A stretch of 64,000 bases of DNA from Gammaproteobacteria bacterium (GTDB lineage Bacteria > Pseudomonadota > Gammaproteobacteria > Pseudomonadales > Pseudohongiellaceae). Below the pieces are notes generated by a model that was not told the origin of the DNA, did not search any database, and saw only the letters and a list, made by a program, of their open reading frames with translations. Position 1 is the first letter of the stretch; each line of letters begins with the position of its first letter. The stretch spans positions 1-64,000 of the forward strand of contig PBYU01000094.1 in NCBI GenBank assembly GCA_002730035.1. Direction: 5' to 3'. This document shows positions 33,551 through 42,499 of this stretch, piece by piece. Position numbers and translations under genes: made by a program.

Positions 33551-34618
33551 TTACATTTCCAGGTTGGGCACCGACCAGGGCGAGTTTGCATCTACCCACT
33601 GGCGTAGGGCAAACACATTGCCGTCCACATCGTTGGCATAGACCTGCCAGAATTCGCCCATTAATACCGGTTCGCTGATGAATTCCACACCGATCTCTTT
33701 CATGCGCGCGTACTCTGCCTGGATATCGCCCACTTCCAGAGAATAACTGTAGCCAAAATCGGTGACACCGAGCTTGCCCACGGGGGCCGCTGTCACTGGC
33801 TCACGATATTCCCAGAACTCCAGGGTCTTGGAGGAGTTGTACATACGGAACCAGGAGACTTTCAGAGACAGGCCGTCGTGATCCGTTATTTCAATCATGC
33901 GTGGGTGCTCGTCGTAGTCTCCTTCGCGGTAGGGCTTGAAGGCCATGATTCTTTCATACCAGTCCGTAAGCCGGTCCAGGTCATGGGTGACCAGAGCCAC
34001 CTGGGTCATCCACATGGAGTGCCCCTCCTCTATCCACTTGTTCTTGATGGATGTGGAGGCGGACAGGAGGGTAGCATCCAACTGTTCCAACTCGAACATA
34101 TTGCCTTCCGGGTCATAGCCGTAGGCATAGGTAACGCCGGCTCCGGCCAGATCGATGGGCGCATCACCACGACTGAGCATATCGATACCGGCGGCAATAA
34201 AGCGATCATAACCAGAGTCTGCAGTGGAAGATTGAAAACAGGTATGGGTCATACCCGGGCCCTGCACCGGCATGCGTGTCGGCGTCTTGTCGGCGTTGTG
34301 CTTGAAAGCAATCAACTCAAACAACATGTTCGGCGCTTCCAATACAGCGATTTCGTATTCCACCCCTTCCATACCGAACAGTTTGTCAGCAGCAGCACTG
34401 TTGCTGACTATCTCACGGTAAATTACTTCATAGCCGCTGGCCTTCTGGTAGAACGCCAGGGCGCGGTCAAGGTCTCTTACCGACAAGCCGATGTGGTTAA
34501 CGCCGATCAGGGTAGTGGGTGAATCGATGATGGTTGCCGCTGGATCGATTTCCCATGCCTGTACGTTTGTACTAAGCAGCAGGGCTGCAGACAAACCGAT
34601 GGCCTGAATTTTTTTCAT
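33551..34618 (-). CDS. Exported protein with two VOC (glyoxalase-like) domains
   Basis: The 355-aa product has a signal peptide (ending VQA-WE). Two tandem VOC modules follow: residues about 36-155 (IGVNHIGLSVRDLDRALAFY to DPEGNMFELEQ) and 205-345 (TQVALVTHDLDRLTDWYERI to NDVDGNVFALRQW). Candidate metal ligands are H42 and the Glu in the FELE segment. VOC proteins include extradiol dioxygenases, glyoxalases and epimerases, nearly all cytosolic, so export is notable. The N-terminal block matches the remnant at 9693-9849. Its neighbour is the epoxide-hydrolase-like gene. Confidence 0.8.
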   Translation of the reverse strand: MKKIQAIGLSAALLLSTNVQAWEIDPAATIIDSPTTLIGVNHIGLSVRDLDRALAFYQKASGYEVIYREIVSNSAAADKLFGMEGVEYEIAVLEAPNMLFELIAFKHNADKTPTRMPVQGPGMTHTCFQSSTADSGYDRFIAAGIDMLSRGDAPIDLAGAGVTYAYGYDPEGNMFELEQLDATLLSASTSIKNKWIEEGHSMWMTQVALVTHDLDRLTDWYERIMAFKPYREGDYDEHPRMIEITDHDGLSLKVSWFRMYNSSKTLEFWEYREPVTAAPVGKLGVTDFGYSYSLEVGDIQAEYARMKEIGVEFISEPVLMGEFWQVYANDVDGNVFALRQWVDANSPWSVPNLEM

Positions 34619-34704
34619 GGAGATACACCTCTCTTAATTCTCTTTAACACTTTGGATTCATTTTTCCCTGGTTTTTTGTCGGGTGCCGCCCACTCCCACT
34701 GGTT

Positions 34705-35472
34705 TCAGAAATTGACAGTTTTAATAGCCAGGCCGTCAACTCGCAAATTTGCACCAGTAATATTCGAAGCTGCTGGACTGGCAAGGAAGGCAACTGCATT
34801 CGCCACTTCCTGAGGAGTGCCTAATCTGTTGAATACAGAAACTGCCTCGGCTCTTTTAAACAAATCGGGTTGCTTATTCTTTACCATTTCCCAAAACCCA
34901 CCCTCGTGATAAATAGGGCCTGGTGACACAATATTAACTCGTATATTGTCTTTACCAAGTTTGTTTGCCAATTGGGAAGCGTAGGAAATAAGCGCCGCCT
35001 TCATTGCACCATATTCAGTTTCGGTAGGCATATTTGCACTCATAATTGAGGCTATAGAAGCAATATAGACGATAGAGCCCACATTGCTGTTTTTTAAATG
35101 CGGTAGTAAGGCTTCGGTAGCATTTACATGCTGCAGTAAATCTACTTCGAAAGTCTCCTGCCAACGTTGAACACCTTGTGAATGAACTCTGGTGGTCACA
35201 TTGCTCACAAATACATCCACTCCCCCAAGGCTTTCGACCGAGTTCTCAAGCCAATCTGTAAAAGCAGCCCCATCAGTCACATCGAGAGCTGAACCGTAGG
35301 CATCTACTCCTTGAGCCTGCCATTTCTCCAGCGCAGCGTTGAGTGCTTCCTCGCCACGGGCACAGGTCGCGACTGATACGCCTTCATCTACCAGATTTTG
35401 TAAAATGGCATGTCCTATGCCACGGCTTCCGCCCGTTACAATGGCTTTTTTTCCTGACAGGCCTAAATCCAT
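34705..35472 (-). CDS. SDR-family NAD(P)-dependent oxidoreductase
   Basis: The 255-aa cytoplasmic enzyme has all classical short-chain dehydrogenase marks: the nucleotide-binding GGSRGIG (14-20), a VSNV segment in place of the usual NNAG (89-92), S139, and Y154-x-x-x-K158 in YGAMKAA, with PGPIYHEGGFWE after the active site. Family members oxidise or reduce alcohols, ketones or acyl-ACPs; the exact substrate is unknown. It ends 86 bases before the VOC gene on the same strand. The gene appears more AT-rich than its neighbours, by eye, which may hint at separate ancestry. Confidence 0.88.
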   Translation of the reverse strand: MDLGLSGKKAIVTGGSRGIGHAILQNLVDEGVSVATCARGEEALNAALEKWQAQGVDAYGSALDVTDGAAFTDWLENSVESLGGVDVFVSNVTTRVHSQGVQRWQETFEVDLLQHVNATEALLPHLKNSNVGSIVYIASIASIMSANMPTETEYGAMKAALISYASQLANKLGKDNIRVNIVSPGPIYHEGGFWEMVKNKQPDLFKRAEAVSVFNRLGTPQEVANAVAFLASPAASNITGANLRVDGLAIKTVNF

Positions 35473-35674
35473 AGTTAGTTCCTAATAAAAAGTTATTTCC
35501 TGAAGTAGCTAATTCCAATAATGCGTTAAATCTATCTGCTTTAGTGCTAGCCTATAATGCTGTAGGTAACTTCGCCACTTTGACTAAAATAGCAAATTCT
35601 TGTTTGATTACCAATTGGCAGGAAGCTCTGCCAGAAGAAAACATTGGAAAATCAATGCTAGATTCTAGCTACTA

Positions 35675-37543
35675 ATGGAACAGTGCATGCGACCCAAAAT
35701 TGCCAGATTATCAATTACTGCCATCTTGCTCTTTTTTACGCCCATTTTTGCCTTCTCTCAGGATGTCCTGAATGAAGCGGAATTGTCGGATGGAGAAACG
35801 CAATATCAACTAGTTTGCGCTGAATGTCATGAGGGAGCCTTGCTGGAAGCCCCGCAGCGAGCGGCGTTCGAGTTGTACACACCGCGACGTATTGTAGAGG
35901 CGTTGGAATTCGGATCTATGGCTACTTCCGGAATGTCACTGACTCGCGGACAGAAACGAAATGTTGCCTACTATCTTACAGGTGAGAGATTCGATGAAGC
36001 GCGTACAGAAAGTATCAGCTTTAACTGCGAATCGAGTCTGGATTCATCTCTTACATTAAGCCAGCCTGTGGCATGGAACGGCTGGGGTGGTGAATCTGGG
36101 AATACGCGTCATCAGGCCAGCGAATCAATTCTCAACAAGAATAATGTCGGTCAATTAGAACTCAAATGGGCGTTTGCGTTTCCCGAAGCAACCCGATCGC
36201 GATCACAGCCGGTGGTCACTCCGGAAGTCACTTTCATAGGAAGTCAGGAAGGGACTATTTATGCGCTTGATAATACAAGCGGTTGCCCCTGGTGGACCTT
36301 CAGCGCTGATGCAGAAGTGCGTGGTGCTATTTATGTCGATACCAATGACCAAGGAGTACCTGAAACTCTGTTGTTCGGGGATTTCGCCGCGAGTGCCTAT
36401 GCAGTAAATGCACAGACTGGAGAGCTGATTTGGAAGCGAGAAGTTCATGATCATCCTCAAGCAACCATCACCGGGTCAGTTATTGCCCATGAAGACACAC
36501 TGATCGTCCCTGTCTCCTCATTGGAGGTGCTTCTGGCCGCCAGAGTCGGGTATCCCTGTTGTTCGTTTCGAGGTGCACTGGTTGCATTCAGTATTAGCAG
36601 TGGCGAAGAATTGTGGCGCACTTATACCACCGATGAACCTCGACCCACTATCGTGAGTACTGCTGGCATACAGCAGTTTGGTCCATCTGGCGCGCCTATC
36701 TGGTCGAGCCCGACTATCGATGCCGAGCGCAATCTAGTTTACGTTGGCACCGGTGAAAACTATTCATCACCGGCAAATGATTACAGCGATGCCGTATTGG
36801 CCATGGATATGTCGAATGGCAGAATTATTTGGGCCTCTCAACTCACCAAGGACGATGCCTGGAATGGGGCCTGCTCAAGAGGGACTCCAAACTGTCCCGA
36901 AGAAGACGGACCCGATTATGATATTGGTGCCTCTCCCATATTGGCCCGGGATGAAAGCGGCCGTGAACTCATTCTGGTGGGTCAAAAATCCGGCATGGTC
37001 TATGCCCTGGATCCTGCAAATAATGGTGAGCTGGTTTGGGAACAACGTGCTGGAAGTGGTGGCACAATGGGGGGCATACACTACGGAATGAGCACTAACG
37101 GCGAGAAGCTCTTCGTTGGTGTTTCAGATTTGCCAACCAATAATCCCTACAATGTCGGTCCCGGTCATCCGGGTATCCACGCGCTAAATCTCAGCACTGG
37201 AGAAGTGCTGTGGCGCAATGATCTGCCAGATAAGTGTGAAGAAAGTCGCTTCCTTTGTTGGCAGGGAATTTCCGCTGCGGTCAGTAGTACAGCCGACCTC
37301 GTATTTGCCGGCGGACTAGATGGTATCTTGCGTGCTTTCGATGCCAATAACGGCGCCACACTCTGGGAAACCAATACACGACAGAGCTTCGGTACACGAA
37401 ATGGGATCGAAGCAAGAGGTGGCTCCATCGAATCAGACGGACCGGTCATAATGAATGGCCAGGTCTTTATCACCTCCGGCTATGAAAAGTGGGCCGAAGC
37501 ACCGGGGAATGTGCTGTTGGTCTACTCGATCAATGGCCAATAG
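35675..37543 (+). CDS. PVA-dehydrogenase-like quinohemoprotein (N-terminal heme c)
   Basis: The 622-aa product has a signal peptide (ending FAF-SQ), then a small cytochrome c domain with C48-AE-C51-H52 and candidate Met ligands in GSMATSGM. A PQQ propeller follows. Features of the polyvinyl-alcohol dehydrogenase branch are the adjacent cysteines in YPCCSFRG, DDAWNGACSRGTPNCPEEDG and GSGGTMGGIHYGMS. Such enzymes oxidise secondary alcohols and hand electrons first to their own heme. The ATG at 35675 and a second one at 35687 are both possible starts. It stands alone and is divergent from the SDR gene. Confidence 0.85.
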   Translation: MEQCMRPKIARLSITAILLFFTPIFAFSQDVLNEAELSDGETQYQLVCAECHEGALLEAPQRAAFELYTPRRIVEALEFGSMATSGMSLTRGQKRNVAYYLTGERFDEARTESISFNCESSLDSSLTLSQPVAWNGWGGESGNTRHQASESILNKNNVGQLELKWAFAFPEATRSRSQPVVTPEVTFIGSQEGTIYALDNTSGCPWWTFSADAEVRGAIYVDTNDQGVPETLLFGDFAASAYAVNAQTGELIWKREVHDHPQATITGSVIAHEDTLIVPVSSLEVLLAARVGYPCCSFRGALVAFSISSGEELWRTYTTDEPRPTIVSTAGIQQFGPSGAPIWSSPTIDAERNLVYVGTGENYSSPANDYSDAVLAMDMSNGRIIWASQLTKDDAWNGACSRGTPNCPEEDGPDYDIGASPILARDESGRELILVGQKSGMVYALDPANNGELVWEQRAGSGGTMGGIHYGMSTNGEKLFVGVSDLPTNNPYNVGPGHPGIHALNLSTGEVLWRNDLPDKCEESRFLCWQGISAAVSSTADLVFAGGLDGILRAFDANNGATLWETNTRQSFGTRNGIEARGGSIESDGPVIMNGQVFITSGYEKWAEAPGNVLLVYSINGQ

Positions 37544-37613
37544 GCCTGTATCTACATATCGATGCGCTATGCACTTTTCACAGTCTTAAGTTGTGAGTGT
37601 CCCCTGTAGTCTT

Positions 37614-38177
37614 CTAAAAATTCGTAGCCCGTATCTTGTAATTGGACCGATCCTTCCAGCTACGGGTTATCGCCTGCATGGTGAGGCCGCCGAAAATTTC
37701 ACGATAGCGCAAGTGGCTGTAGGGGCGCAGTTGTATCATGATGATCGAAAGCATGTCTTCTTCTGGATTAAGAAAGAACATGGTGCCGAAAGCCCCTCCC
37801 CAACTCGCGGTTCCGCGGGAATTGGGTTCGCGGGCGATACCGACGTCGGTAACCATGGTATAACCCAGCCCGAAACCATAGCCTGGTCCTTTTAGTGTCA
37901 CCAGATTGTCACCGATGTGGTTGGAGATCATCAGGTTGATAGTGGTGGGGCTAAGGTAACGCCGACCTTCAAATTCGCCTCCATTCAAAATCATCTGTTG
38001 TAGCCGAAAGCAGTCATGAATTGTGGATGAGAGACCACCGGAACCTGAGAAGTATGCAGTGGCGGGGCGAAATTCTGGAGGATTAGTCAGCTGATAGTCC
38101 AGGTTTTCATCAGGACCGTAGATGGCGGCAACCCTGTCCAATTTCTCCATAGGCACATTAAAGTGGGTATCCACCAT
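37614..38177 (-). pseudogene. Serine hydrolase (class C beta-lactamase-like), C-terminal half
   Basis: The 187 codons match the second half of the family: MVDTHFNVPMEKLDRVAAIY, FSGSGGLSSTIHDCFRLQQM, PGYGFGLGYTMVTD and TASWGGAFGTMFF. The N-terminal half with the SxxK serine is absent. Similarity begins exactly at 38177, and a stop lies five codons upstream of it. The abrupt start coincides with the beginning of the opposite-strand fragment at 38164. Confidence 0.8.
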
Positions 38178-38640
38178 CCTGGAGAAACACTACCGACCAG
38201 GCAACTCGGTAATTATCACCAACGATGATTTAGCCAAGTGGGTGAGGCGCGATTTCCCGAATTACCGTGTCGAAGCAAGTGTCATTAAGAACATAAACAC
38301 GCTGAAGAAGGTAGAGAAGGCTTATAGCATTTACGATACAGTCATTCTTCCAATGGAAGCAAATGAGGACGAAGCATTACTTCTCTCGCTTCCTGAGAAG
38401 GAACGTATCATGTTATTCGCCAACGCCGGCTGTGCCATGACCTGTCCCTCTAAAATTTGCTATACCGGCGTTTCGAAAGCCAACAAAGAGGGTGACACCA
38501 GCCTCTGGAAGTGTTCTCAATCCTTGAAGCCCAGGGATATACTGGGCATGATGGATTTCGATCTCGACTATCTGCGAGAGCTGGGCTTTCACCGCTTTAA
38601 GTTGCTTCGATCAAGGCCTGGGCAGATGACAGGGTTTTGA
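38164..38640 (+). pseudogene. 5'-truncated gene, possibly U32-peptidase-like
   Basis: About 155 plausible codons run from STILEKHYRPGNSVIITNDD to a natural stop. The upstream part of the frame is antisense to the serine-hydrolase remnant. A cysteine cluster (GCAMTCPSKICYTG, then WKCSQ) and YDTVILPMEANEDEA recall U32/UbiU-V-type proteins, which bind a 4Fe-4S cluster. I am not sure of the family. The lost 5' end and promoter make expression unlikely. Confidence 0.5.
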
Positions 38641-38691
38641 AGCCAATGCCGCGTTTTGTTTAGGACTAGACCCTTTAGCCGCCAAGGCGAT

Positions 38692-40263
38692 CTATTCATC
38701 AGGCACTATTTCATCGCCATAAATCACCACATTATCCAATTCAACTCGACCAACATCACTTGGATTCTTTAACCTCAATTCCACGGTGTGCTCACCATCA
38801 ACCAGAGCATACTTCCAGGCCAAATAGAAACGACGCTTTGTGAATTGCGTTGGCCAGCTGACAGTTTCAACTAGTGTGTCGTCGATATAGATATCCGCCT
38901 CAAACACATAATCGAGTTCACCATCAGCCACCGCGGTGCCCAAAAGAGCGTAACCGACACCATCAAAATCGAAACTGTATGAATCTGTGAGGATGAGTTG
39001 ATCGTCGCCACTGGGGTTATTGCTGTCACTAAGTGCGAGCCGCTGTTTGGGATAATGATTTTCAAATGAGTCTTCGAAAGGAACTGTCTCGGCATCTTGA
39101 AGCTGAATGGTAATGTTATCGCCACTAATTGAACCACCCTCGCGTTCAATCAACTGAAGGGCATGGCGGTAAGACATGTCATAGGCGTCGTCCAAGGAAA
39201 TCGTAGTATAGGCAAAATCCATCGATTCAATTTCTGCCAGTCCTTGCTTCCAAAAATCAGGGATGCCGCTGTAGCCATAGATAGTACCGAGAATGCCGGC
39301 TGCTGAGGCTGGATTGCAATCCGCATCGTCACCGGCTCTGGTGGCAATCTCCAGCGTCCGCGAAAAATCACCATCGCCGTATAGCAAACCGAGAACGACC
39401 CAGGCAGCGTTAATTTTCGCATCTATATTAAAAGGTGACATCAGACCTCTCGGGCCCAGATCGGTGTCGGACCATTTATCATGAATACCCTGCCAGGCAA
39501 ACTTCCAGTCGTCTGGATTCTCTTCATGCAGGGCGATGACATCGCTTATGATTTTGTAGAAATCACTCTGAGTTGGAATTACTTCCAATGCTTCTTTGAC
39601 AATGCCTTCTATGTCATCGTTGACAAAGGCCAGGGAATACATTGAGGCAATGTACACACCACCGTACCAACCATCACCGTAGTTCATGATGTGGCCGACT
39701 CTGTCGCTGATTTCTATGGCGCTATTCACCATACCTGGAGCCATGATGCCGGCAAAGTCTGCTTCAATCTGGAAATCGATATCGTCAGCAGCTGGATTAT
39801 TCATCCAGTGCCCAGACTGAGGCGGGCTGATGCCATCTAACACGTTGTAGCGGGCTACCTGGTTGGCAAACCAGAGACTATAGTCAGCGTTTGCAAAGGC
39901 GTTAGCAAATGACTGAGCAGGCGCTTCAATGCCTTCGTCTTCAAATACCTGGACAAAAGTAAGGTCCATATAGATGTCATCGTAGACACCAGGAATTTCA
40001 TCCATGGTTTTGAATAGGTAACCATCGTACCAGAGCAACTCGTGATCATCAGGCACCCGCGTACTGTTAAACCTGAACTCAACAGGAAAGCCATAAGTGA
40101 CGCCGATTGTCTGCGCCGCCCAAGCCCCTTTGATCTTATCCCTAAGGGCTTCTTCAGAAAAAGTAACCGTATTCTCCGCTGAAAATCCCGCCACTGGAAA
40201 CAGCAGCAGGCTGACCACCGCAATATGCAAGCCAGGCATTCTTAATCTATTTCGTATTGTCAC
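38692..40263 (-). CDS. Secreted ADP-ribosylglycohydrolase-family protein
   Basis: The 523-aa product begins at a GTG at 40263 (GAGAGGG upstream) and has a signal peptide (ending GFS-AE). The family core shows IKGAWAAQTIGVTYG (44-58), YDDIYMDL with metal-binding acids (D95, D96, D100), and the second metal motif TRAGDDADCNPASAAGILG. The last 120 or so residues form a beta-rich module (YVFEADIYIDDTLVETVSWP, HTVELRL) resembling a carbohydrate-binding sandwich. It would cleave N- or O-ribosyl bonds outside the cytoplasm. It is divergent from the ribokinase and ribose transporter genes, which indicates that ribose is the product exploited. The precise substrate is unknown. Confidence 0.8.
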   Translation of the reverse strand: MTIRNRLRMPGLHIAVVSLLLFPVAGFSAENTVTFSEEALRDKIKGAWAAQTIGVTYGFPVEFRFNSTRVPDDHELLWYDGYLFKTMDEIPGVYDDIYMDLTFVQVFEDEGIEAPAQSFANAFANADYSLWFANQVARYNVLDGISPPQSGHWMNNPAADDIDFQIEADFAGIMAPGMVNSAIEISDRVGHIMNYGDGWYGGVYIASMYSLAFVNDDIEGIVKEALEVIPTQSDFYKIISDVIALHEENPDDWKFAWQGIHDKWSDTDLGPRGLMSPFNIDAKINAAWVVLGLLYGDGDFSRTLEIATRAGDDADCNPASAAGILGTIYGYSGIPDFWKQGLAEIESMDFAYTTISLDDAYDMSYRHALQLIEREGGSISGDNITIQLQDAETVPFEDSFENHYPKQRLALSDSNNPSGDDQLILTDSYSFDFDGVGYALLGTAVADGELDYVFEADIYIDDTLVETVSWPTQFTKRRFYLAWKYALVDGEHTVELRLKNPSDVGRVELDNVVIYGDEIVPDE

Positions 40264-40464
40264 TGTCTTATCCCTCTCTCAAACTCTAAATGGAAACGCC
40301 ATGCCGTTGCATTGTTCAGCTCGATGAATTGTTGGCTGATCTCCAGTACGGCCTGGTCTGCACTGCCATTTACGCTATTCTAATATTGATGTAGGGTAAG
40401 CTCCAGCGTGAGACAAAGGCCTACCCGGTGTGTTTCTAGAGGGAATAATAAGAGGAGTCCATTC
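40264..40464. promoter_or_regulatory. Divergent promoter region of the ribose locus
   Basis: This 200-base spacer separates the secreted glycohydrolase (minus) from ribokinase (plus) and must hold both promoters. AGGAG at 40453-40457 serves the ribokinase GTG. I could not identify a clear LacI-type operator or -10/-35 pair, and no rbsR-like regulator gene is in the window. Confidence 0.4.
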
Positions 40465-41382
40465 GTGATTACAAGCTTTACAACTGCTATTACCGTAATC
40501 GGCAGTATCAACACCGACATGGTAGTAAAAACTAAACAACTACCTTCCCCTGGGCAAACGGTAATCGGCGGAGATTTTTTCATGTCAGCCGGAGGCAAAG
40601 GCGGGAATCAGGCCGTAGCAGCGGCTCGATTGGGCGCGGCAGTTTCGATGGTAGGCAATCTCGGCACCGATATTTTCGGTGACACCGCGGTTAGTAGATT
40701 GGAGTCTGAAGGCATGGACTGCAGATTTATCAGTCGTGACAGTCATCAACATTCAGGAGTAGCACTGATAAGCGTTGACGGCAGTGGAGAGAATCACATC
40801 GTTGTCTCACCGGGTGCTAACAGTACATTGAATGACGCGCACATCGAAGCGGCATTCAACGCAATAGATGACTCATCAATAGTCTTACTCCAGTTAGAAA
40901 TTTCAATGGCCACGGTGACCAAAGCTATTGCTCTTGCGGGAAAAAAGAATTGTCGGGTGATTCTCGATCCGGCACCTGCTCAAGAATTACCTGCATCGAT
41001 AATGAAAGGTGTGTATTTGCTAACTCCCAATGAATCCGAGGCTGAAATACTCACAGGAGTCCGAGTTCATGATGAGAATTCTGCTCGACAGGCAGCAGGT
41101 AAACTGCTGGCAGCCGGCGCCGAAAACGTCTCCATTACCCTTGGCAGTAAAGGTGTTTTTCTGGCAAACGGTGGGAGTGACCGTCTCATTTCTGCACCAG
41201 CTGTAGATGCCGTTGATACAACTGCCGCGGGAGATTGCTTTAATGGAGCTTTGGCCGTATCTCTGGCCAGCGGCAACAGTCTACCTGAGAGTATGGATTT
41301 TGCGTGTAGAGTCGCTTCGATTTCAGTAACTCGTCTTGGCGCTCAGGATTCCATGCCTTACATCAACGAGATTGAACAATAG
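40465..41382 (+). CDS. rbsK: Ribokinase
   Basis: The 305-aa cytoplasmic PfkB-family kinase phosphorylates D-ribose to ribose 5-phosphate. The start is the GTG at 40465, with AGGAG 7 bases upstream; an ATG further left would add a non-family leader. Motifs are GSINTDMVV, GGKGGNQAVAAARLGA (the PfkB N-terminal signature), LLTPNESEAEILTG and the catalytic DTTAAGDCFNGAL with the base Asp. The length is typical for RbsK. It is the first gene of the plus-strand ribose operon, followed by the ABC transporter genes. Confidence 0.9.
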   Translation: MITSFTTAITVIGSINTDMVVKTKQLPSPGQTVIGGDFFMSAGGKGGNQAVAAARLGAAVSMVGNLGTDIFGDTAVSRLESEGMDCRFISRDSHQHSGVALISVDGSGENHIVVSPGANSTLNDAHIEAAFNAIDDSSIVLLQLEISMATVTKAIALAGKKNCRVILDPAPAQELPASIMKGVYLLTPNESEAEILTGVRVHDENSARQAAGKLLAAGAENVSITLGSKGVFLANGGSDRLISAPAVDAVDTTAAGDCFNGALAVSLASGNSLPESMDFACRVASISVTRLGAQDSMPYINEIEQ

Positions 41383-41512
41383 ATCAGTTCAGGTAGTTCT
41401 ATTGCCCATAGAAAATTGGATTGAGAGTGAATAGTCTGACAATAGGTTAGCCATCGATCCATGCTATTCTTAACTGCATAGTTCACGCGCAAGTATGAGG
41501 CAGGAATTGGAA

Positions 41513-42484
41513 ATGAGAACGATGAAAAAGTTGATAAGCGCTGCGGTGCTATTTCTGCTTGCCGCGTGTGGATCGGAAGAGACTACAAATTCATCGACTG
41601 TAGACGGTGGTGCTGCCACCAAGCCGAAAGTTGCTCTGGTAATGAAGTCTCTGGCTAACGAATTTTTCGTCAATATGGCAAACGGAGCGGAGGCACATCA
41701 GGCAGCACACAGCGACCAATACGAACTAATAGTCAACGGCATTAGAAACGAAAGCGATCTGGCACAACAAGTAAGCCTGGTTGACCAGATGATTAGCTCT
41801 GGCGTGCAAGCTATAGTCATTGCTCCAGCCGATTCCAAGGCACTTGTACCTGCTCTGGCTCGCGCCGTAGCTACGGGAATAGTCGTTATCAATATTGATA
41901 ATCGCCTCGAACCCGAAGTACTGGCCGAGTATAAATTACGGATTCCGTTCATTGGCCCCAGCAATCGCGAGGGAGCGAAGTTAGTCGGCGACTATGTTCT
42001 GCAAGGGCTAGATAGGGGCAGTGAGGTTGCCATTCTCGAAGGTATATCGTCGGCGTTCAATTCAATTCAACGCAGGACCGGTTTCGAAGATGCAGTTGCG
42101 CAAGCGGGCATGAAGGTAGCGACATTGCAAAGTGGTGATTGGGATCAAACAAAAGCCGCACAGTTAACTTCTGCGATTTTGTCACAGTTCCCTGAACTGG
42201 ATGTCATTCTCGCTGCTAATGACAATATGGCCCTCGGTGCTGCATCTGCTGTGGGGCTGGCGGCGCTCGATCATAAAGTTACCATTGCCGGTTTTGACAA
42301 TATCACTGCTATACACCCACTCATTGAATCCGGGGCAGTGGCCGCCACTGTGGACCAGTTTGGTGACCAGCTAGCGATATTCGGTATTGAGTATGCGCTG
42401 GAAATAGTGGCAAATGGCACGGTCCTTCAAGACCGTGAAACTCCTCTGGAGTTAGTTACTGCCGCTTCCCTGCAAGCAAATTAG
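41513..42484 (+). CDS. rbsB: Ribose-type ABC transporter substrate-binding lipoprotein
   Basis: The 323-aa product from the ATG at 41513 (AGGA 7 bases upstream) has a lipoprotein signal (LLAACGSE, lipid-modified Cys). Unlike the soluble RbsB of E. coli it would be membrane-anchored. The mature part is a type 1 periplasmic-binding fold: VALVMKSLANEFFVNMANGA, DQMISSGVQAIVIAPADSKA, FIGPSNREGAKLVGDYVLQG and the sugar-contact segment AANDNMALGAASAV. Sugar specificity is inferred from rbsK and the permease. It sits 16 bases before the ATPase gene. Confidence 0.85.
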   Translation: MRTMKKLISAAVLFLLAACGSEETTNSSTVDGGAATKPKVALVMKSLANEFFVNMANGAEAHQAAHSDQYELIVNGIRNESDLAQQVSLVDQMISSGVQAIVIAPADSKALVPALARAVATGIVVINIDNRLEPEVLAEYKLRIPFIGPSNREGAKLVGDYVLQGLDRGSEVAILEGISSAFNSIQRRTGFEDAVAQAGMKVATLQSGDWDQTKAAQLTSAILSQFPELDVILAANDNMALGAASAVGLAALDHKVTIAGFDNITAIHPLIESGAVAATVDQFGDQLAIFGIEYALEIVANGTVLQDRETPLELVTAASLQAN

Positions 42485-42499
42485 GATATCGCACCCATT

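Noticed and set aside
33878-34522. 214-codon open frame on the plus strand
   Set aside because: It is antisense to the double VOC gene; the VOC motifs on the minus strand decide the coding strand.
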